Part shown: positions 9,367 through 19,457 of the stretch, in pieces | Layout: each line of letters starts with the position of its first letter | Numbering within the stretch: position 1 is the first letter of the stretch | Assembly: GCF_029964055.1 (NCBI RefSeq) | Contig: NZ_CP124836.1 | Location: 2,666,001-2,730,000, forward strand | Source of the DNA: Arthrobacter sp. EM1 | GTDB taxonomy: Bacteria; Actinomycetota; Actinomycetes; Actinomycetales; Micrococcaceae | Length of the DNA: 64,000 bases | Reading direction: 5' to 3' | Notes under the pieces: generated by a model | The model's database searches: none | What the model was told of the DNA's origin: nothing | The model's input: the letters and a program-made list of their open reading frames with translations, nothing else | Made by a program: the position numbers and the translations under genes

Positions 9367-9810
9367 CTACTGGGCGACCTGGGTGATTTCGTACGTCTTG
9401 GGCTGCTGGGCTGCGTGGGGGTGCTCTGCACCCTTGTAGACCTTCAGCTTGCCCAGCTGCTGTGCAGCGAGGGAGTTCTTCGGGAGCATGCCCTTGATGG
9501 CCTTCTCCACGGCGCGAACCGGGTTGGATTCCAGCAGCTCCGCGTAGGTGACCGAGGTCAGGCCGCCCGGGTAGCCGGAGTGGCGGTATGCGCGCTTCTG
9601 CTCCAGCTTGGCGCCGGTGAGGGCAACCTTTTCAGCGTTGATGATGATGACGAAATCGCCCATGTCCATGTGGGACGCAAAGGTGGCCTTGTGCTTGCCG
9701 CGCAGCAGGATTGCGGTCTGGCTGGCAAGACGACCAAGGACAACGTCGGTGGCGTCAATGACGTGCCACTGGCGGTTGATATCGCCGGGCTTCGGGGTGT
9801 ACGTACGCAC
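9367..9810 (-). CDS. rplM: 50S ribosomal protein L13
   Basis: Early-assembly large-subunit protein. 147 aa, starting [20 protein letters not shown] from a GTG at 9810, with a weak GAGG 8 nt upstream. [24 protein letters not shown] and the C-terminal [11 protein letters not shown] are conserved. First gene of the rplM-rpsI pair. Its promoter should lie in the 9811-9960 stretch. Confidence 0.98.
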   Translation of the reverse strand: MRTYTPKPGDINRQWHVIDATDVVLGRLASQTAILLRGKHKATFASHMDMGDFVIIINAEKVALTGAKLEQKRAYRHSGYPGGLTSVTYAELLESNPVRAVEKAIKGMLPKNSLAAQQLGKLKVYKGAEHPHAAQQPKTYEITQVAQ

Positions 9811-10118
9811 GGTGTTTGCCTCGTTCTTGTTCTGGCGTTCTTGTTTTAGGCGTCACACGAAGGTGCACCTACTATCTATGCGTTACCGGAACAGAGGTGA
9901 GGGCTCTATGTAACCAGTCATCCTGAGGTCTCGACTGTGCCCACCGGGTAGTCATCCTGCAACCGGATTCCCACGTGGGCACGCATCATCGAGAAGGACA
10001 CGCACAACGACTACCAAGAATAGCCGAAGACGGGTCGCTGGGTCAAAATGGGGTGTCCCCGTGCACGGTGCACGGTCAGCCCGGCCCGCCCCCGTGCTGC
10101 TCCAGTCAGGGAGTCCTA
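9811..10118. promoter_or_regulatory. Divergent intergenic region between rplM and the Tad pilus cluster
   Basis: 308 bp with no gene I can support. It must hold the rplM promoter (minus strand) and the promoter of the pilus operon (plus strand). AGGTGCACCT at about 9866-9875 is a short palindrome on the rplM side. A perfect 17-bp palindrome lies at 10059-10075 on the pilus side. No hexamer pair is strong enough to call a promoter. Confidence 0.4.
10059..10075. promoter_or_regulatory. 17-bp palindrome upstream of the Tad cluster (candidate operator)
   Basis: CCGTGCAC-G-GTGCACGG, 8-bp arms around one base, 43 bp before the prepilin peptidase start. The length and position suit a dimeric repressor or activator site for the pilus operon. 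No regulator can be named from sequence. Confidence 0.45.
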
Positions 10119-10784
10119 GTGTCCTTATCAGGTATTGCAGCCAGCGCCGGGCCGCTCCTCGTCATTTCCGCGGGACTGTTCGGCCTGTTCGCGGCGATGC
10201 TCTCCGAGCTGGCGATCGCTCGCTCGCTCCCCCGCCTTGGCGTATTGCCGGCCAGATGGACACGAATTACGACGTCGGCCCTGACTGGCCTATTTTGCGT
10301 CGCCCTGGCACTCCGGTTCGGTGCGGTCTGGTCGCTGCCAGCCTTTCTGGTGCTTGGCGTGCTCGCCGTCCAGCTGGCCCGCATCGACCTCACTCTCCGC
10401 CTGCTGCCAAATCCACTCGTGGGCGCCTTGCTCGTGTCCGGCTTGGCGCTCTTCGCTGTCAGTAGCGTGGCCACGACCGATTGGTTCGGGTTTCTTCGCG
10501 CAGTGGCCGGGGCGGCGGTCTTGTTCGTTGTATTCCTGAGCCTGGCGCTCGTGTCGCCGCATGGCATCGGAATGGGCGATGTGAAGCTCGCCGCTCCTGT
10601 GGGCCTCTACCTGGGTTTCCTGGGTTGGAGCCAGGTACTTTACGGCGGCGCCCTGGGCTTCGTCATCGGGGGGATTGTCTCCCTAGTCGCGATCCGGCGG
10701 CAGGTACCGGGCCGAGCGGCTGAGGTTGCTTTTGGGCCCTCTCTGCTCGCGGCGGCCCTGGGGGTTGTTTTGTTCACGTCGTAG
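10119..10784 (+). CDS. Type IV prepilin peptidase (TadV/CpaA family)
   Basis: Membrane aspartyl protease that cleaves the leader of Flp-type prepilins. 221 aa from a GTG at 10119, with AGGGAG 5 nt upstream. Six or so membrane segments are visible. The two expected catalytic aspartates are D90 in IDLTLRLLPN and D154 in the GMGDVKL motif. It lacks the N-terminal cysteine-rich methyltransferase domain of PilD, as is usual for TadV/CpaA. It is the first gene of the pilus cluster, 173 bp before the pilin gene that is its likely substrate. Confidence 0.9.
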   Translation: MSLSGIAASAGPLLVISAGLFGLFAAMLSELAIARSLPRLGVLPARWTRITTSALTGLFCVALALRFGAVWSLPAFLVLGVLAVQLARIDLTLRLLPNPLVGALLVSGLALFAVSSVATTDWFGFLRAVAGAAVLFVVFLSLALVSPHGIGMGDVKLAAPVGLYLGFLGWSQVLYGGALGFVIGGIVSLVAIRRQVPGRAAEVAFGPSLLAAALGVVLFTS

Positions 10785-10957
10785 CCCGCGAGGAGCGCTC
10801 CATTTCCCAGCGTAGGCACAGGTCCAGCGCAGGAACAGCCCGTACGTCAAGCCTTTGCGCAGCTTGCGCGCAGCACCGGCCCGAAGCGTCCTGGCACGTT
10901 CTAACGTATATTCTGGAGCTGGCGCTGGGCCAGCCGCATCTCTCTTCAGGAGTCTTT
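10785..10957 (+). promoter_or_regulatory. Leader region of the Flp pilin gene
   Basis: 173 bp between prepilin peptidase and pilin. An AT-rich TATATT at 10907-10912 is a possible -10 for a separate strong pilin promoter, but no matching -35 is clear. A CAGGAG ribosome-binding site precedes the pilin ATG. Confidence 0.35.
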
Positions 10958-11164
10958 ATGTTCGCTCGTCTGGCAGCAAACCTGCACACCCTCGGTTTCA
11001 CGCTCCAGTCCCGCCTTCGCAACGATGAAAAGGGCGCCACCGCGGTCGAATACGGCCTCCTGGTGGCCCTGATCGCCGTGGTCCTGATCGTCGGTGTCAC
11101 CGCTTTCGGCAAAGACCTGAGCGCCTTCTTCACGGGCCTCAGCGCCAAGACCACGCTCAAGTAG
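10958..11164 (+). CDS. flp: Flp family type IVb pilin
   Basis: Major structural subunit of the Tad/Flp pilus. 68 aa. The prepilin cleavage site is DEKG|ATAVEYGLL: cleavage after Gly26 puts Glu31 at mature position +5 followed by Tyr, as in Flp pilins. A 20-residue hydrophobic helix (LLVALIAVVLIVGVTAFG) follows, then a short hydrophilic tail. The leader is basic. The pilin is processed by the prepilin peptidase encoded just upstream and assembled by CpaF, TadB and TadC. Confidence 0.95.
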   Translation: MFARLAANLHTLGFTLQSRLRNDEKGATAVEYGLLVALIAVVLIVGVTAFGKDLSAFFTGLSAKTTLK

Positions 11165-11250
11165 CCGGCCCGGCCGGACAGCTGCCTCTCGAGGCGCTGC
11201 GGTGCCTCGGTTGATTGTGGCCGCATTCCCTACGTCTGCCGAAAGAAGCA

Positions 11251-11631
11251 ATGGAACGATCATCCTCAGAGCGCGGCGCCGCCGCAGTCGAGTTCGCCTT
11301 GATCGTTCCGTTGCTTCTTTTGCTTCTTCTGGGGGTTATCGAGTTTGGCCGGGTCTTCAACGCCCAGCTGCAGCTGAGCGCCGCCGCCCGGGAATCGGTA
11401 CGGGTGATGGCCATCCAGAAGCTGCCCGGCACGGCGATCAACACGGCGATCGCTGCGGCGCCAAACCTCAATCCCCGGCTCAACGCCGGGAACATCCAGG
11501 TCACGCCGGCGTCCTGCGCCGCCGCCACGGATGTAACGGTCACCATCACCTACTCCGTGGATCTGTTGTCCGGCCTCTTCGCCGACTCTGTCCCGCTGAC
11601 CGGACGGGCGGTGATGCGATGCGGCGGCTGA
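11251..11631 (+). CDS. TadE-like minor pseudopilin
   Basis: 126 aa. The N-terminus MERSSSERGAAAVEFALIVP has Gly9 with Glu14 at +5 and a long Leu-rich helix, the TadE pattern of a pseudopilin processed by the prepilin peptidase. The rest is a small exported domain with two cysteines. I chose the ATG at 11251; an in-frame start at 11215 adds 12 residues but disturbs the short basic leader. Its stop overlaps the start of the next gene by 13 nt, showing translational coupling. Confidence 0.88.
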   Translation: MERSSSERGAAAVEFALIVPLLLLLLLGVIEFGRVFNAQLQLSAAARESVRVMAIQKLPGTAINTAIAAAPNLNPRLNAGNIQVTPASCAAATDVTVTITYSVDLLSGLFADSVPLTGRAVMRCGG

Positions 11632-12539
11632 ACAGGCAGCTGAGGAACGGGGAAGACGGCGCCGTGGCCGTGATCATGGCAATTTTTATGGTGGTGTTGC
11701 TCGGCATGACCGCAATCGTGGTGGACGTCGGCATGATCTATGCGGAACGGTTCCAGCTACAGAACGGGGCCGACGCTGCGGCTCTGGCCATTGCTCAGGA
11801 CTGCGCTGCGGGAAGATGCACCAATCCCGACGCCACGGCCACGCTGCTCGCCGGGAAGAACGCCCACGACGGGGTTTCCGCCGCCACGGCCGTCATTTCC
11901 GGGAACTCCGTGACGGTCCGGACCAGCACCGCCACCCCGGACGGCGGCAGCGCCGTCCGGCACTGGTTTGCCCCGGTCCTGGGCATCAAGTCCACCACGG
12001 TAGAGGCGGAGGCAAAGGCCTCGTGGGGCAGCCCGTCAAAAGCCACCGTTTTTCCGTTCACCGCCCCCCGTTGCATTTTCGATTCGGCACCCAAAGATGT
12101 TGAGCTTTGGATCACCAGTACCTCCACCTGCACCGGCGCAGGTGGCCAAACATTACCGGGCGCTTTTGGCTGGCTAGACGCAGACGCAAGGAATGACTGC
12201 CAGACTTCCGTCGACGTCCACCAGGTCATCGGCGGCGAGCCGGGCAAGAGCGGCCCCAAGGGATGCCACATTGATGGCACCACCATCCTCCTTCCGGTCT
12301 ACGCCAGCGCCTCCGGCAACGGAAACAACGTGTCATACGTTATCGACGGTTTCGCCGCCCTCAAAGTGACCGCGCACAGCTGGCCGAGCGAGCAGCGATC
12401 GGAGGCTGGCTGCAATAAGTGCACGGGCGTCAAGGGCAAATTCATTACGCTGGTCTCCCTCGCGGATCTCCAGTCTTTCGGCGTTGAGGAGCTGGACGGA
12501 AAGTCCCTCAACGCCTTCTTCGTCGCGTTAACCCTGTAG
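11619..12539 (+). CDS. TadG-like pilus-assembly protein
   Basis: 306 aa. The N-terminal segment EDGAVAVIMAIFMVVLLGMTAIVVDVGMIYAER matches the TadG-like Flp pilus-assembly domain: one membrane helix followed by a hydrophilic start with an aligned QLQNGADAAALAIA motif. The remainder is an exported domain with several Cys residues that could form disulfides (for example in TSTCTG, NDCQTS, KGCHIDG, GCNKCTG). It lacks the von Willebrand domain of full-length TadG. The ATG at 11619 overlaps the TadE-like gene by 13 nt. Its likely role is as a minor pilin or assembly factor. Confidence 0.82.
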   Translation: MRRLNRQLRNGEDGAVAVIMAIFMVVLLGMTAIVVDVGMIYAERFQLQNGADAAALAIAQDCAAGRCTNPDATATLLAGKNAHDGVSAATAVISGNSVTVRTSTATPDGGSAVRHWFAPVLGIKSTTVEAEAKASWGSPSKATVFPFTAPRCIFDSAPKDVELWITSTSTCTGAGGQTLPGAFGWLDADARNDCQTSVDVHQVIGGEPGKSGPKGCHIDGTTILLPVYASASGNGNNVSYVIDGFAALKVTAHSWPSEQRSEAGCNKCTGVKGKFITLVSLADLQSFGVEELDGKSLNAFFVALTL

Positions 12540-12550
12540 GAGCAATCAGA

Positions 12551-13288
12551 GTGAACAGCAGAGTCCTGGCATCGGTAGCAGCCGTCGTGCTGGCAGTGGT
12601 CGGGAGCATCCTGCTGGTCTCCTACACCAACGGCGCAGAGCAGCGAGCTTTCGCTGGAGTCCAGACCTCCGAGGTGCTCATAGTCAGCGCGGCGGTGCCC
12701 GCCGGAACCCCTTCAGCCACGGTGCTGCAGAGCGCCACGCGGCAAGCTGTGCCCGCAAAGACTCTTGCGGCTGACGCCGTGTCCGATCCTGCAGCCATCA
12801 GCGGACTCGTCACAACCGTGGACCTGGTGCCCGGTGAACAGCTCCTGCGCACCCGATTCCGGGATCCGGCCACCACGACGGACCCGGGGACTGCCACTGT
12901 GCCGGCCGGGATGCAGGAGGTGTCGATCCTCCTGGCGCCGCAGCGCGCGGTGGGCGGACTGCTCAAGGCCGGGGACACCGTGGGGATCTTCATCTCCCTC
13001 GGTGCTGGCATAACCAAACCGCCGGCGGAAGTCACGCATCTGACGCTGCACAAAGTCCTAGTCACTGCCGTCCAGGGAGCAACCGCCCCTGTCACGGAAA
13101 AATCGAGCTCCGAAGCCAGCCCGGGGGCCGCATCCGAGAACTTGCTGGTGACCCTGGCACTGACCTCGGCAAACGCGGAGAAAGTTGTCTATGGACAGGA
13201 GTTCGGCACCATCTGGCTCTCCGGCGAACCCTCAACCGCCGGGGAAGACGGCACCCGCGAACTGAGCCGCGAGGGGATCTACAAGTGA
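12551..13288 (+). CDS. CpaB/RcpC-like Flp pilus assembly protein (SAF domain)
   Basis: 245 aa from a GTG at 12551, with AGGAG 8 nt upstream. An N-terminal membrane anchor (ASVAAVVLAVVGSILLVSY) precedes an SAF-type beta-clip region at about residues 40-105 (VLIVSAAVPAGTP, LVPGEQLL) and the conserved VSILLAPQRAVGGLLKAGDTVGIF segment of the RcpC/CpaB family. In Gram-negative bacteria this protein works beside the secretin; here there is no secretin, so it presumably acts at the cell-wall side. The end overlaps cpaE through GTGA. Confidence 0.85.
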   Translation: MNSRVLASVAAVVLAVVGSILLVSYTNGAEQRAFAGVQTSEVLIVSAAVPAGTPSATVLQSATRQAVPAKTLAADAVSDPAAISGLVTTVDLVPGEQLLRTRFRDPATTTDPGTATVPAGMQEVSILLAPQRAVGGLLKAGDTVGIFISLGAGITKPPAEVTHLTLHKVLVTAVQGATAPVTEKSSSEASPGAASENLLVTLALTSANAEKVVYGQEFGTIWLSGEPSTAGEDGTRELSREGIYK

Positions 13289-14486
13289 GCCGTTACGTCG
13301 TCGTGACCGATGATCCTGGCCTGCCGGGCCGGATCGGGGCAGCCGCCACGGGGCCCTTGCAGGGGGACGTCCACCGCTGGCAGGGCGGCAGGCTTCCGGG
13401 GCGCCCTGCCGACGTTCGGAGCCAGTTGGAACGCCCCGCTGATCTCGAGGTTCTGATCCTTGGCCCGGGCATGCCGCTGGAGCTGGCGCTGACGCTCGCG
13501 ACGGCGTTCGACGTAGAATGCCCCGAAGTGGCGGTACTCCTGGCGGCTCAGCCGGACCCCGGCGTTGTGCTGGCGGCGCTGCGCGCCGGAGTCCTTGACC
13601 TGCTGGAACCGGAGGCCGGTGCTGCCGAGATCGCGGCGCTGCTCCACCGTGCCGTGCGTAGCGCCGCTGTGCACCGCAGAGCTGTGCCCGTGGAACAGAC
13701 CAAGGCTGCGACGCCTGCCGGGCGGGTCATCGCCGTCGTCTCACCCAAGGGCGGCGTCGGAAAGACGACTATCGCGAGCAATCTCGCAGTGGGCCTCGCC
13801 AGGTCAGCGCCGCACGGCGCAGTTTTGGTGGATCTGGATCTGCAGTTCGGCGACGTTGCCAGCGCACTCGCCATCTCCGCTGAACACTCGGTGTCCGACG
13901 CCGTACACGGTCCCGCGCGGCGGGACACCATGGTGCTCAAGACGTTCCTGAGCGCCCATCCCAGTGGTCTCTATGCACTCTGCGCCCCGGACTCCCCCGA
14001 CGCCGCCGAGGGACTGACCGGCGAGGACGTTGCCCACCTGCTCGGCCAACTGGCCAGCCAGTACCGCTATGTTGTAGTGGACACCGCCCCCGGCCTGTCG
14101 GACCACACCCTTGCCGCCCTGGACCAAGCCACGGATTTCATCTTCGTCACCGGTCCTGATGTGCCGGGCGTCCGGGGCATGCGCAGGGAACTGGACGTGC
14201 TGGCCGAGCTGGGGATGCATCCGCTCAAGCGGCATATGATCCTCAACGGCGCGGACTTCAAGGCCGGCGTCTCACTGCGCGATGTGGAGACTGCGCTGGG
14301 AACCAGCGTGGACGTGGTGATACCGCGCTCCCGAGCGGTCGCTCTTTCCACCAACCAGGGATCCCCCCTGCTGAACGGAGCGGTCCGCGGACCGGCCACC
14401 AAAGCACTGCAAACATTGTTGGCCCGCTTCGTCGCCCCTGCAGTCCCGCCCCGGCGGTTCGGGCCCCGGCACCGGGTAGGAGCCAA

Positions 14487-14490
<4 letters not shown>
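13285..14490 (+). CDS. CpaE/TadZ-like ParA-family ATPase
   Basis: 401 aa from a GTG overlapping the previous stop. The N-terminal 130 residues form a receiver-like domain without the full acidic pocket (atypical, as in TadZ). The C-terminal MinD/ParA ATPase has the deviant Walker A PKGGVGKTT at 154-162, VLVDLDLQFGDVASAL as the A' box, and VVVDTAPGLSDHTLAALD as Walker B. TadZ proteins localise the pilus machine at the pole or membrane. It is coupled to cpaF downstream by ATGA. Confidence 0.88.
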
Positions 14491-16067
<1,577 letters not shown>

Positions 16068-16080
16068 CGAAGGCAAACTC

Positions 16081-17013
16081 ATGGAAATGATCCTGGGATT
16101 TCTGTTGAGCTACGCGGCCCTGGGCGTTGCCGTTCTGTTCGTTGTGGCGCCGCGTAGGCCGGCCACCCTGCTCAACCGGCGGGCCGCCACAGTTCCCGGC
16201 CGGAGCACCTTAGCCGGGGGTATGGGGGCCCGGGCAACTGCAGCCGTGGAATCCCTGTTGAAGCGGCGGAACTACACTGCAGCGGTGGCGGCATCGCTGG
16301 AACAGGCAGGCCTCAGTATGAGGGCCGCGGAGTTTGTGGTGCTCGGACTGGCCGGCGCGGCCATCATCGGCGCCGTAGCGCTGGCCGTGCTAGGTCCGCT
16401 TCCGGCGTTGATTCTCCTGCTACTCTCGCCGTTCGGTGCGCGCTTCATCCTGCGGTTCCTGGCATCGCGCCGCCGAGCAAAATTCGCCGCACAGCTCGAC
16501 GAGACCCTGCAGCTTCTCGCCGGTGGCCTGCGCGCCGGCCACAGCCTGCTGCGCGCCATTGACGCGGTGGCCGGGGAAGCCGAGGCCCCCACCACCGCTG
16601 AGTTCGCACGGATCATCAACGAAACGAGGCTCGGCCGGGATCTGGGCGAGGCTCTGGACGACGCCGCCCTGCGCATGCGCTCGGAGGATTTTTCATGGGT
16701 GGCCCAAGCCATCGCCATCCACCGGGAGGTTGGCGGCAACTTGGCTGACGTGCTGGACCAGGTGGGCCAGACCATCCGGGAGCGGAGCCAGATCCGCGGC
16801 CAGGTGAAGGCTCTCAGCGCCGAAGGGAAGATCTCGGCGCTGGTCCTGATGCTGCTGCCGGTGGCGATCACGGGAGCCTTGATGGTCATCAGCCCGGGGT
16901 ACATGGATCCCATGGTGACCACACCGCTGGGCCTCACGATGGTCGGCGCCGCGGCAGTCCTCTTCAGTCTGGGCGGACTCTGGCTGCGCAAAGTCGTTCA
17001 GTTCAAGTTCTAG
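16081..17013 (+). CDS. Tad pilus inner-membrane platform protein TadB
   Basis: 310 aa with a type II secretion F domain (T2SSF). An N-terminal membrane helix, a pair of hydrophobic helices near 85-135, the cytoplasmic LDETLQLLAGGLRAGHSLLRAID region and two C-terminal membrane segments are visible. The LGRDLGEALDDAALR and DQVGQTIRERSQIRGQVKALSAEGKISA motifs are typical of TadB. It forms the assembly platform with TadC, encoded 26 nt downstream. Confidence 0.92.
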   Translation: MEMILGFLLSYAALGVAVLFVVAPRRPATLLNRRAATVPGRSTLAGGMGARATAAVESLLKRRNYTAAVAASLEQAGLSMRAAEFVVLGLAGAAIIGAVALAVLGPLPALILLLLSPFGARFILRFLASRRRAKFAAQLDETLQLLAGGLRAGHSLLRAIDAVAGEAEAPTTAEFARIINETRLGRDLGEALDDAALRMRSEDFSWVAQAIAIHREVGGNLADVLDQVGQTIRERSQIRGQVKALSAEGKISALVLMLLPVAITGALMVISPGYMDPMVTTPLGLTMVGAAAVLFSLGGLWLRKVVQFKF

Positions 17014-17039
17014 CGAAGGCCTGAGAGGAGAAGTTTCTT

Positions 17040-17924
17040 ATGTCGGCAACGGCTAGTGCAGCTATCGGATTGATCATGGCGGCTATTGCCCTGGCAACGT
17101 GGTCCGTCGTCGGCACCCGTGTCGCCGGGAAGGATTCCATCGTGGCAAACCTGTCCCGGGGGCTTGTTCCCGCCAAGAAGCCCGTCAAAGCGAGGAACTC
17201 GGTACTGGAGTCTTTCGCCGGACGGTTCACCCCCCGGCGTCTGGTGGCAAACCTGGACCGGCAGCTCGCCCTGGCGGGCCGTCCTCCCGCGTGGCCGCTC
17301 AAGCGCCTCATGGCCGCCAAATTCGCCGCCGCGGGCATCGCCGTCGTCGTCGGGTTACTGCTGATCAGAGATGATCCCAGCGCCAAGACACTGTGGCTCT
17401 CGATCGCCGTAACCATGGTTGGCTATTTCCTCCCCGATCTCCTGATCTACAGCAGGGGGCTCGAGCGCCAGGCCACCATCGGACTGGAACTGCCGGATAC
17501 GCTGGATCAGATGACCATCGCTGTGGAAGCCGGCCTGGGGTTCGATGCCGCCATGTCACGGACCGGCCAAAACGGAAAAGGACCACTGGCCGCCGAGCTG
17601 GTCCGGACCCTGCAGGATATGCACATCGGGATGTCTCGCCGCGAGGCGTACCTGGCCCTCGCGGACCGGACCGGCGCGCCGGACCTCCGTCGCTTCGTCA
17701 ACGCCATCCTGCAGGCGGACCGGTACGGAATCTCGATTTCCGCGGTACTCCGGACGCAGGCCAGCGAAATGCGGCGGAAGCGCCGGCAGCGGGCCGAGGA
17801 GCAAGCCATGAAGATCCCCGTCAAGGTCCTTTTCCCGCTCATGCTCTGCATCCTGCCCGTGCTCTTCATCGCACTGCTCGGCCCAGCCGTCATTAACGCC
17901 ATCGCGACTTTCAGCGGCTTGTAA
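17040..17924 (+). CDS. Tad pilus inner-membrane platform protein TadC
   Basis: 294 aa, a second T2SSF domain protein, paralogous to TadB. An AGGAG site precedes the ATG at 17040. PDTLDQMTIAVEAGLGFDAAMSRT and RRKRRQRAEEQAMKIPVKVLFPLMLCILPVLFIALLGPA are typical of TadC. N-terminal and paired central and C-terminal membrane helices are present. Last structural gene of the pilus operon; a hairpin follows. Confidence 0.92.
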   Translation: MSATASAAIGLIMAAIALATWSVVGTRVAGKDSIVANLSRGLVPAKKPVKARNSVLESFAGRFTPRRLVANLDRQLALAGRPPAWPLKRLMAAKFAAAGIAVVVGLLLIRDDPSAKTLWLSIAVTMVGYFLPDLLIYSRGLERQATIGLELPDTLDQMTIAVEAGLGFDAAMSRTGQNGKGPLAAELVRTLQDMHIGMSRREAYLALADRTGAPDLRRFVNAILQADRYGISISAVLRTQASEMRRKRRQRAEEQAMKIPVKVLFPLMLCILPVLFIALLGPAVINAIATFSGL

Positions 17925-17931
17925 GGAGACC

Positions 17932-17964
17932 TTCCTGCGGCAAGCCGAAAGGTTTCCGCAGGAA
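17932..17964 (+). terminator. Hairpin after tadC
   Basis: A 9-bp perfect stem, TTCCTGCGG with CCGCAGGAA, and a 15-nt loop, 8 nt after the tadC stop. No T-run follows, so it may be a weak terminator or an mRNA 3' stabiliser. Confidence 0.55.
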
Positions 17965-17999
17965 CCCCCAGAACGCGGAGCGTGTCCGGGTGGAGGCAG

Positions 18000-18012
18000 T
18001 AACGTTGGGCAC
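18000..18012 (+). promoter_or_regulatory. Candidate leaderless -10 box of the Hpt-like gene
   Basis: TAACGT, then TGGGCAC, then the ATG at 18013. A GGAGG at 17992-17996 is 16 nt from the ATG, too far for a normal ribosome-binding site. Confidence 0.4.
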
Positions 18013-18477
18013 ATGTGCATTACAAGTCCCCCAGACGACGGCGGCGCGAACACTGCCCCCTCGGGCGAGGCCACCGCCAGCGGACCCAGCCTGAAAGTCC
18101 GCGAGGCAGCCGATCCAGCAGTTGCACCCCTCGTCGACCCTGCGGCGCTCCAGGATCTCGGTACCCAGCTGGACAGCCCTTCCGCAGCCAAAGGTTTCGC
18201 CAGAGACTACGCAAAGATGTGGGATCGCCGCTACAGCTGCCTGGCGTCGGCGCTGGGGCGCCGGGACCAGGCCGGCTCCCTGGAGGCTGTGCTGAGCCTT
18301 AAAACGTCCTCGGAGATGGTTGGCGGAGTGCGACTGGCCGAGCTCGCCGCAGAACTTGAGGCTGCCATCCGAGCCGGCGACATGGACCGCGCCCGGTCCC
18401 TCCTGGCCGAAGTTGCCGAGAGCGGCAGCGACACCGTGGACGAACTGCAGTACGGCTTCATCCTCCGGGAAAACTAG
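18013..18477 (+). CDS. Hpt-like four-helix protein lacking the phospho-accepting histidine
   Basis: 154 aa. After a disordered N-terminus (1-45) the pattern follows a histidine-phosphotransfer domain: FARDYAKMWDRRYSCLASAL, then VLSLKTSSEMVGG, then LAELAAELEAAIRAGD and a last helix. In true Hpt proteins the second helix carries H-x-L-K-G-S; here the aligned stretch is L94-S95-L96-K97-T98-S99, so the His is Leu. It is therefore unlikely to relay phosphate and could instead bind a receiver or kinase as a brake or scaffold. It sits between the Tad operon and a two-component pair, and its stop overlaps that of the response regulator. The Hpt assignment is by pattern only. Confidence 0.6.
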   Translation: MCITSPPDDGGANTAPSGEATASGPSLKVREAADPAVAPLVDPAALQDLGTQLDSPSAAKGFARDYAKMWDRRYSCLASALGRRDQAGSLEAVLSLKTSSEMVGGVRLAELAAELEAAIRAGDMDRARSLLAEVAESGSDTVDELQYGFILREN

Positions 18478-19244
18478 CCGCGCTGGGGAGCGAGCCGATA
18501 CCCCACACCGCGGATCGTCTGAAGCCAGCGCGGCTGCAGCGGATCCTCGCGCAGCTTCCGCCGAAGATTCCCGATATGGACCTCAACGGCCCGCTCGTCG
18601 GATTCACCGATATAGGCATCCGTCGGGTAATACTCGCCACGCACCACGCGGACCAGGTCAGACTTGGAGCGGACGGCACCGGCTCCCTTGAGCAAGGCAT
18701 GCAGTAGATCGAACTCGCTGCGGGTAAGGCTGGTGGCCGCACCTTCCACGGTGACCGTCCTGCTGTCCGGGTTAAGTTCCAGACCGTTGTGACGCAACAT
18801 GGAATCCTGCGGCACAGCCGGGGCGGCCGAACCCGCAGCGACCGCAGTGCCGAGTGGTGCGCTGATAGTGTTCTGCCGGGGCCGCCGCATCATCGCCGCC
18901 ACCCTGGCACGGAGTTCGCGGGGCCTGAAGGGTTTGGTCAAAAAATCGTCGGCGCCGGTGTGCAGCGCGGTGAGTGTGTCCACCTCGTCCGTTCGCGCTG
19001 TCAACATCACGACGTACGCATCACTGAACAGGCGGATCCGGCGCAGTACTTCGAAGCCGTCGATGTCGGGCAGCCCAACGTCCAAGGTGACGACGTCAGC
19101 GTCCAAGCGACGGACGACGTCCACCCCTTCCCGGCCGCGGTCTGCCAAATGGACGTCGAATCCCGCCTGGCTCAGTACGGCTTCGATCAGGTTTCGAACG
19201 TCTTCGTCGTCCTCAACGACGACAGCGACTCCAAGGTCAGTCAT
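18474..19244 (-). CDS. OmpR/PhoB-type response regulator
   Basis: 256 aa. The receiver domain (4-120) has the acidic pair EDD at 11-13, phospho-acceptor D55 in VVTLDVGLPD, T82 and K104 (FLTKPF). A linker of about 35 residues leads to a winged-helix DNA-binding domain: LTRSEFDLLHALLKG, ERAVEVHIGNLRRKL and IRGVGYRLAP. I chose the ATG at 19244 because it has GAGGGG 5 nt upstream and starts the receiver fold; longer readings add unrelated sequence. Divergent from the histidine kinase, which is its likely partner. Its stop codon overlaps the stop of the Hpt-like gene in the tetranucleotide CTAG. Confidence 0.93.
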   Translation of the reverse strand: MTDLGVAVVVEDDEDVRNLIEAVLSQAGFDVHLADRGREGVDVVRRLDADVVTLDVGLPDIDGFEVLRRIRLFSDAYVVMLTARTDEVDTLTALHTGADDFLTKPFRPRELRARVAAMMRRPRQNTISAPLGTAVAAGSAAPAVPQDSMLRHNGLELNPDSRTVTVEGAATSLTRSEFDLLHALLKGAGAVRSKSDLVRVVRGEYYPTDAYIGESDERAVEVHIGNLRRKLREDPLQPRWLQTIRGVGYRLAPQRG

Positions 19245-19457
19245 GGCGCCCCTCACATCAGGTCCTGCTCCATCTTCCGACGCGGACGCGCCGGCAATGC
19301 TGATCACACCGGCCCCCACCGGCATTGTCAGGATACCCACGGGGACCCGGAAAAGACGGTTCCGGCGCAGGAATAGAAGGCCAATTCCTAAGTGTTGAGT
19401 CAATCTTGTGTGACAGGAGGTGTAAAACTGGAGAAGCGAGGAAGGAGTAAAGCTTCA
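19245..19457. promoter_or_regulatory. Divergent region between response regulator and histidine kinase
   Basis: 213 bp holding the promoters of both genes. The AGGAGGT near 19417 could be a second ribosome-binding site for a longer kinase reading. No clear operator repeat or hexamer pair was seen. Confidence 0.3.

Noticed and set aside
11614..11631. Possible frameshift between the TadE-like and TadG-like genes
   Set aside because: Each has its own start and its own N-terminal membrane signature; the 13-nt overlap is normal coupling.
13285..13700. N-terminal receiver domain of CpaE considered as a functional phospho-receiver
   Set aside because: The acidic pocket and the conserved Lys are not in place; TadZ proteins normally carry such degenerate domains.
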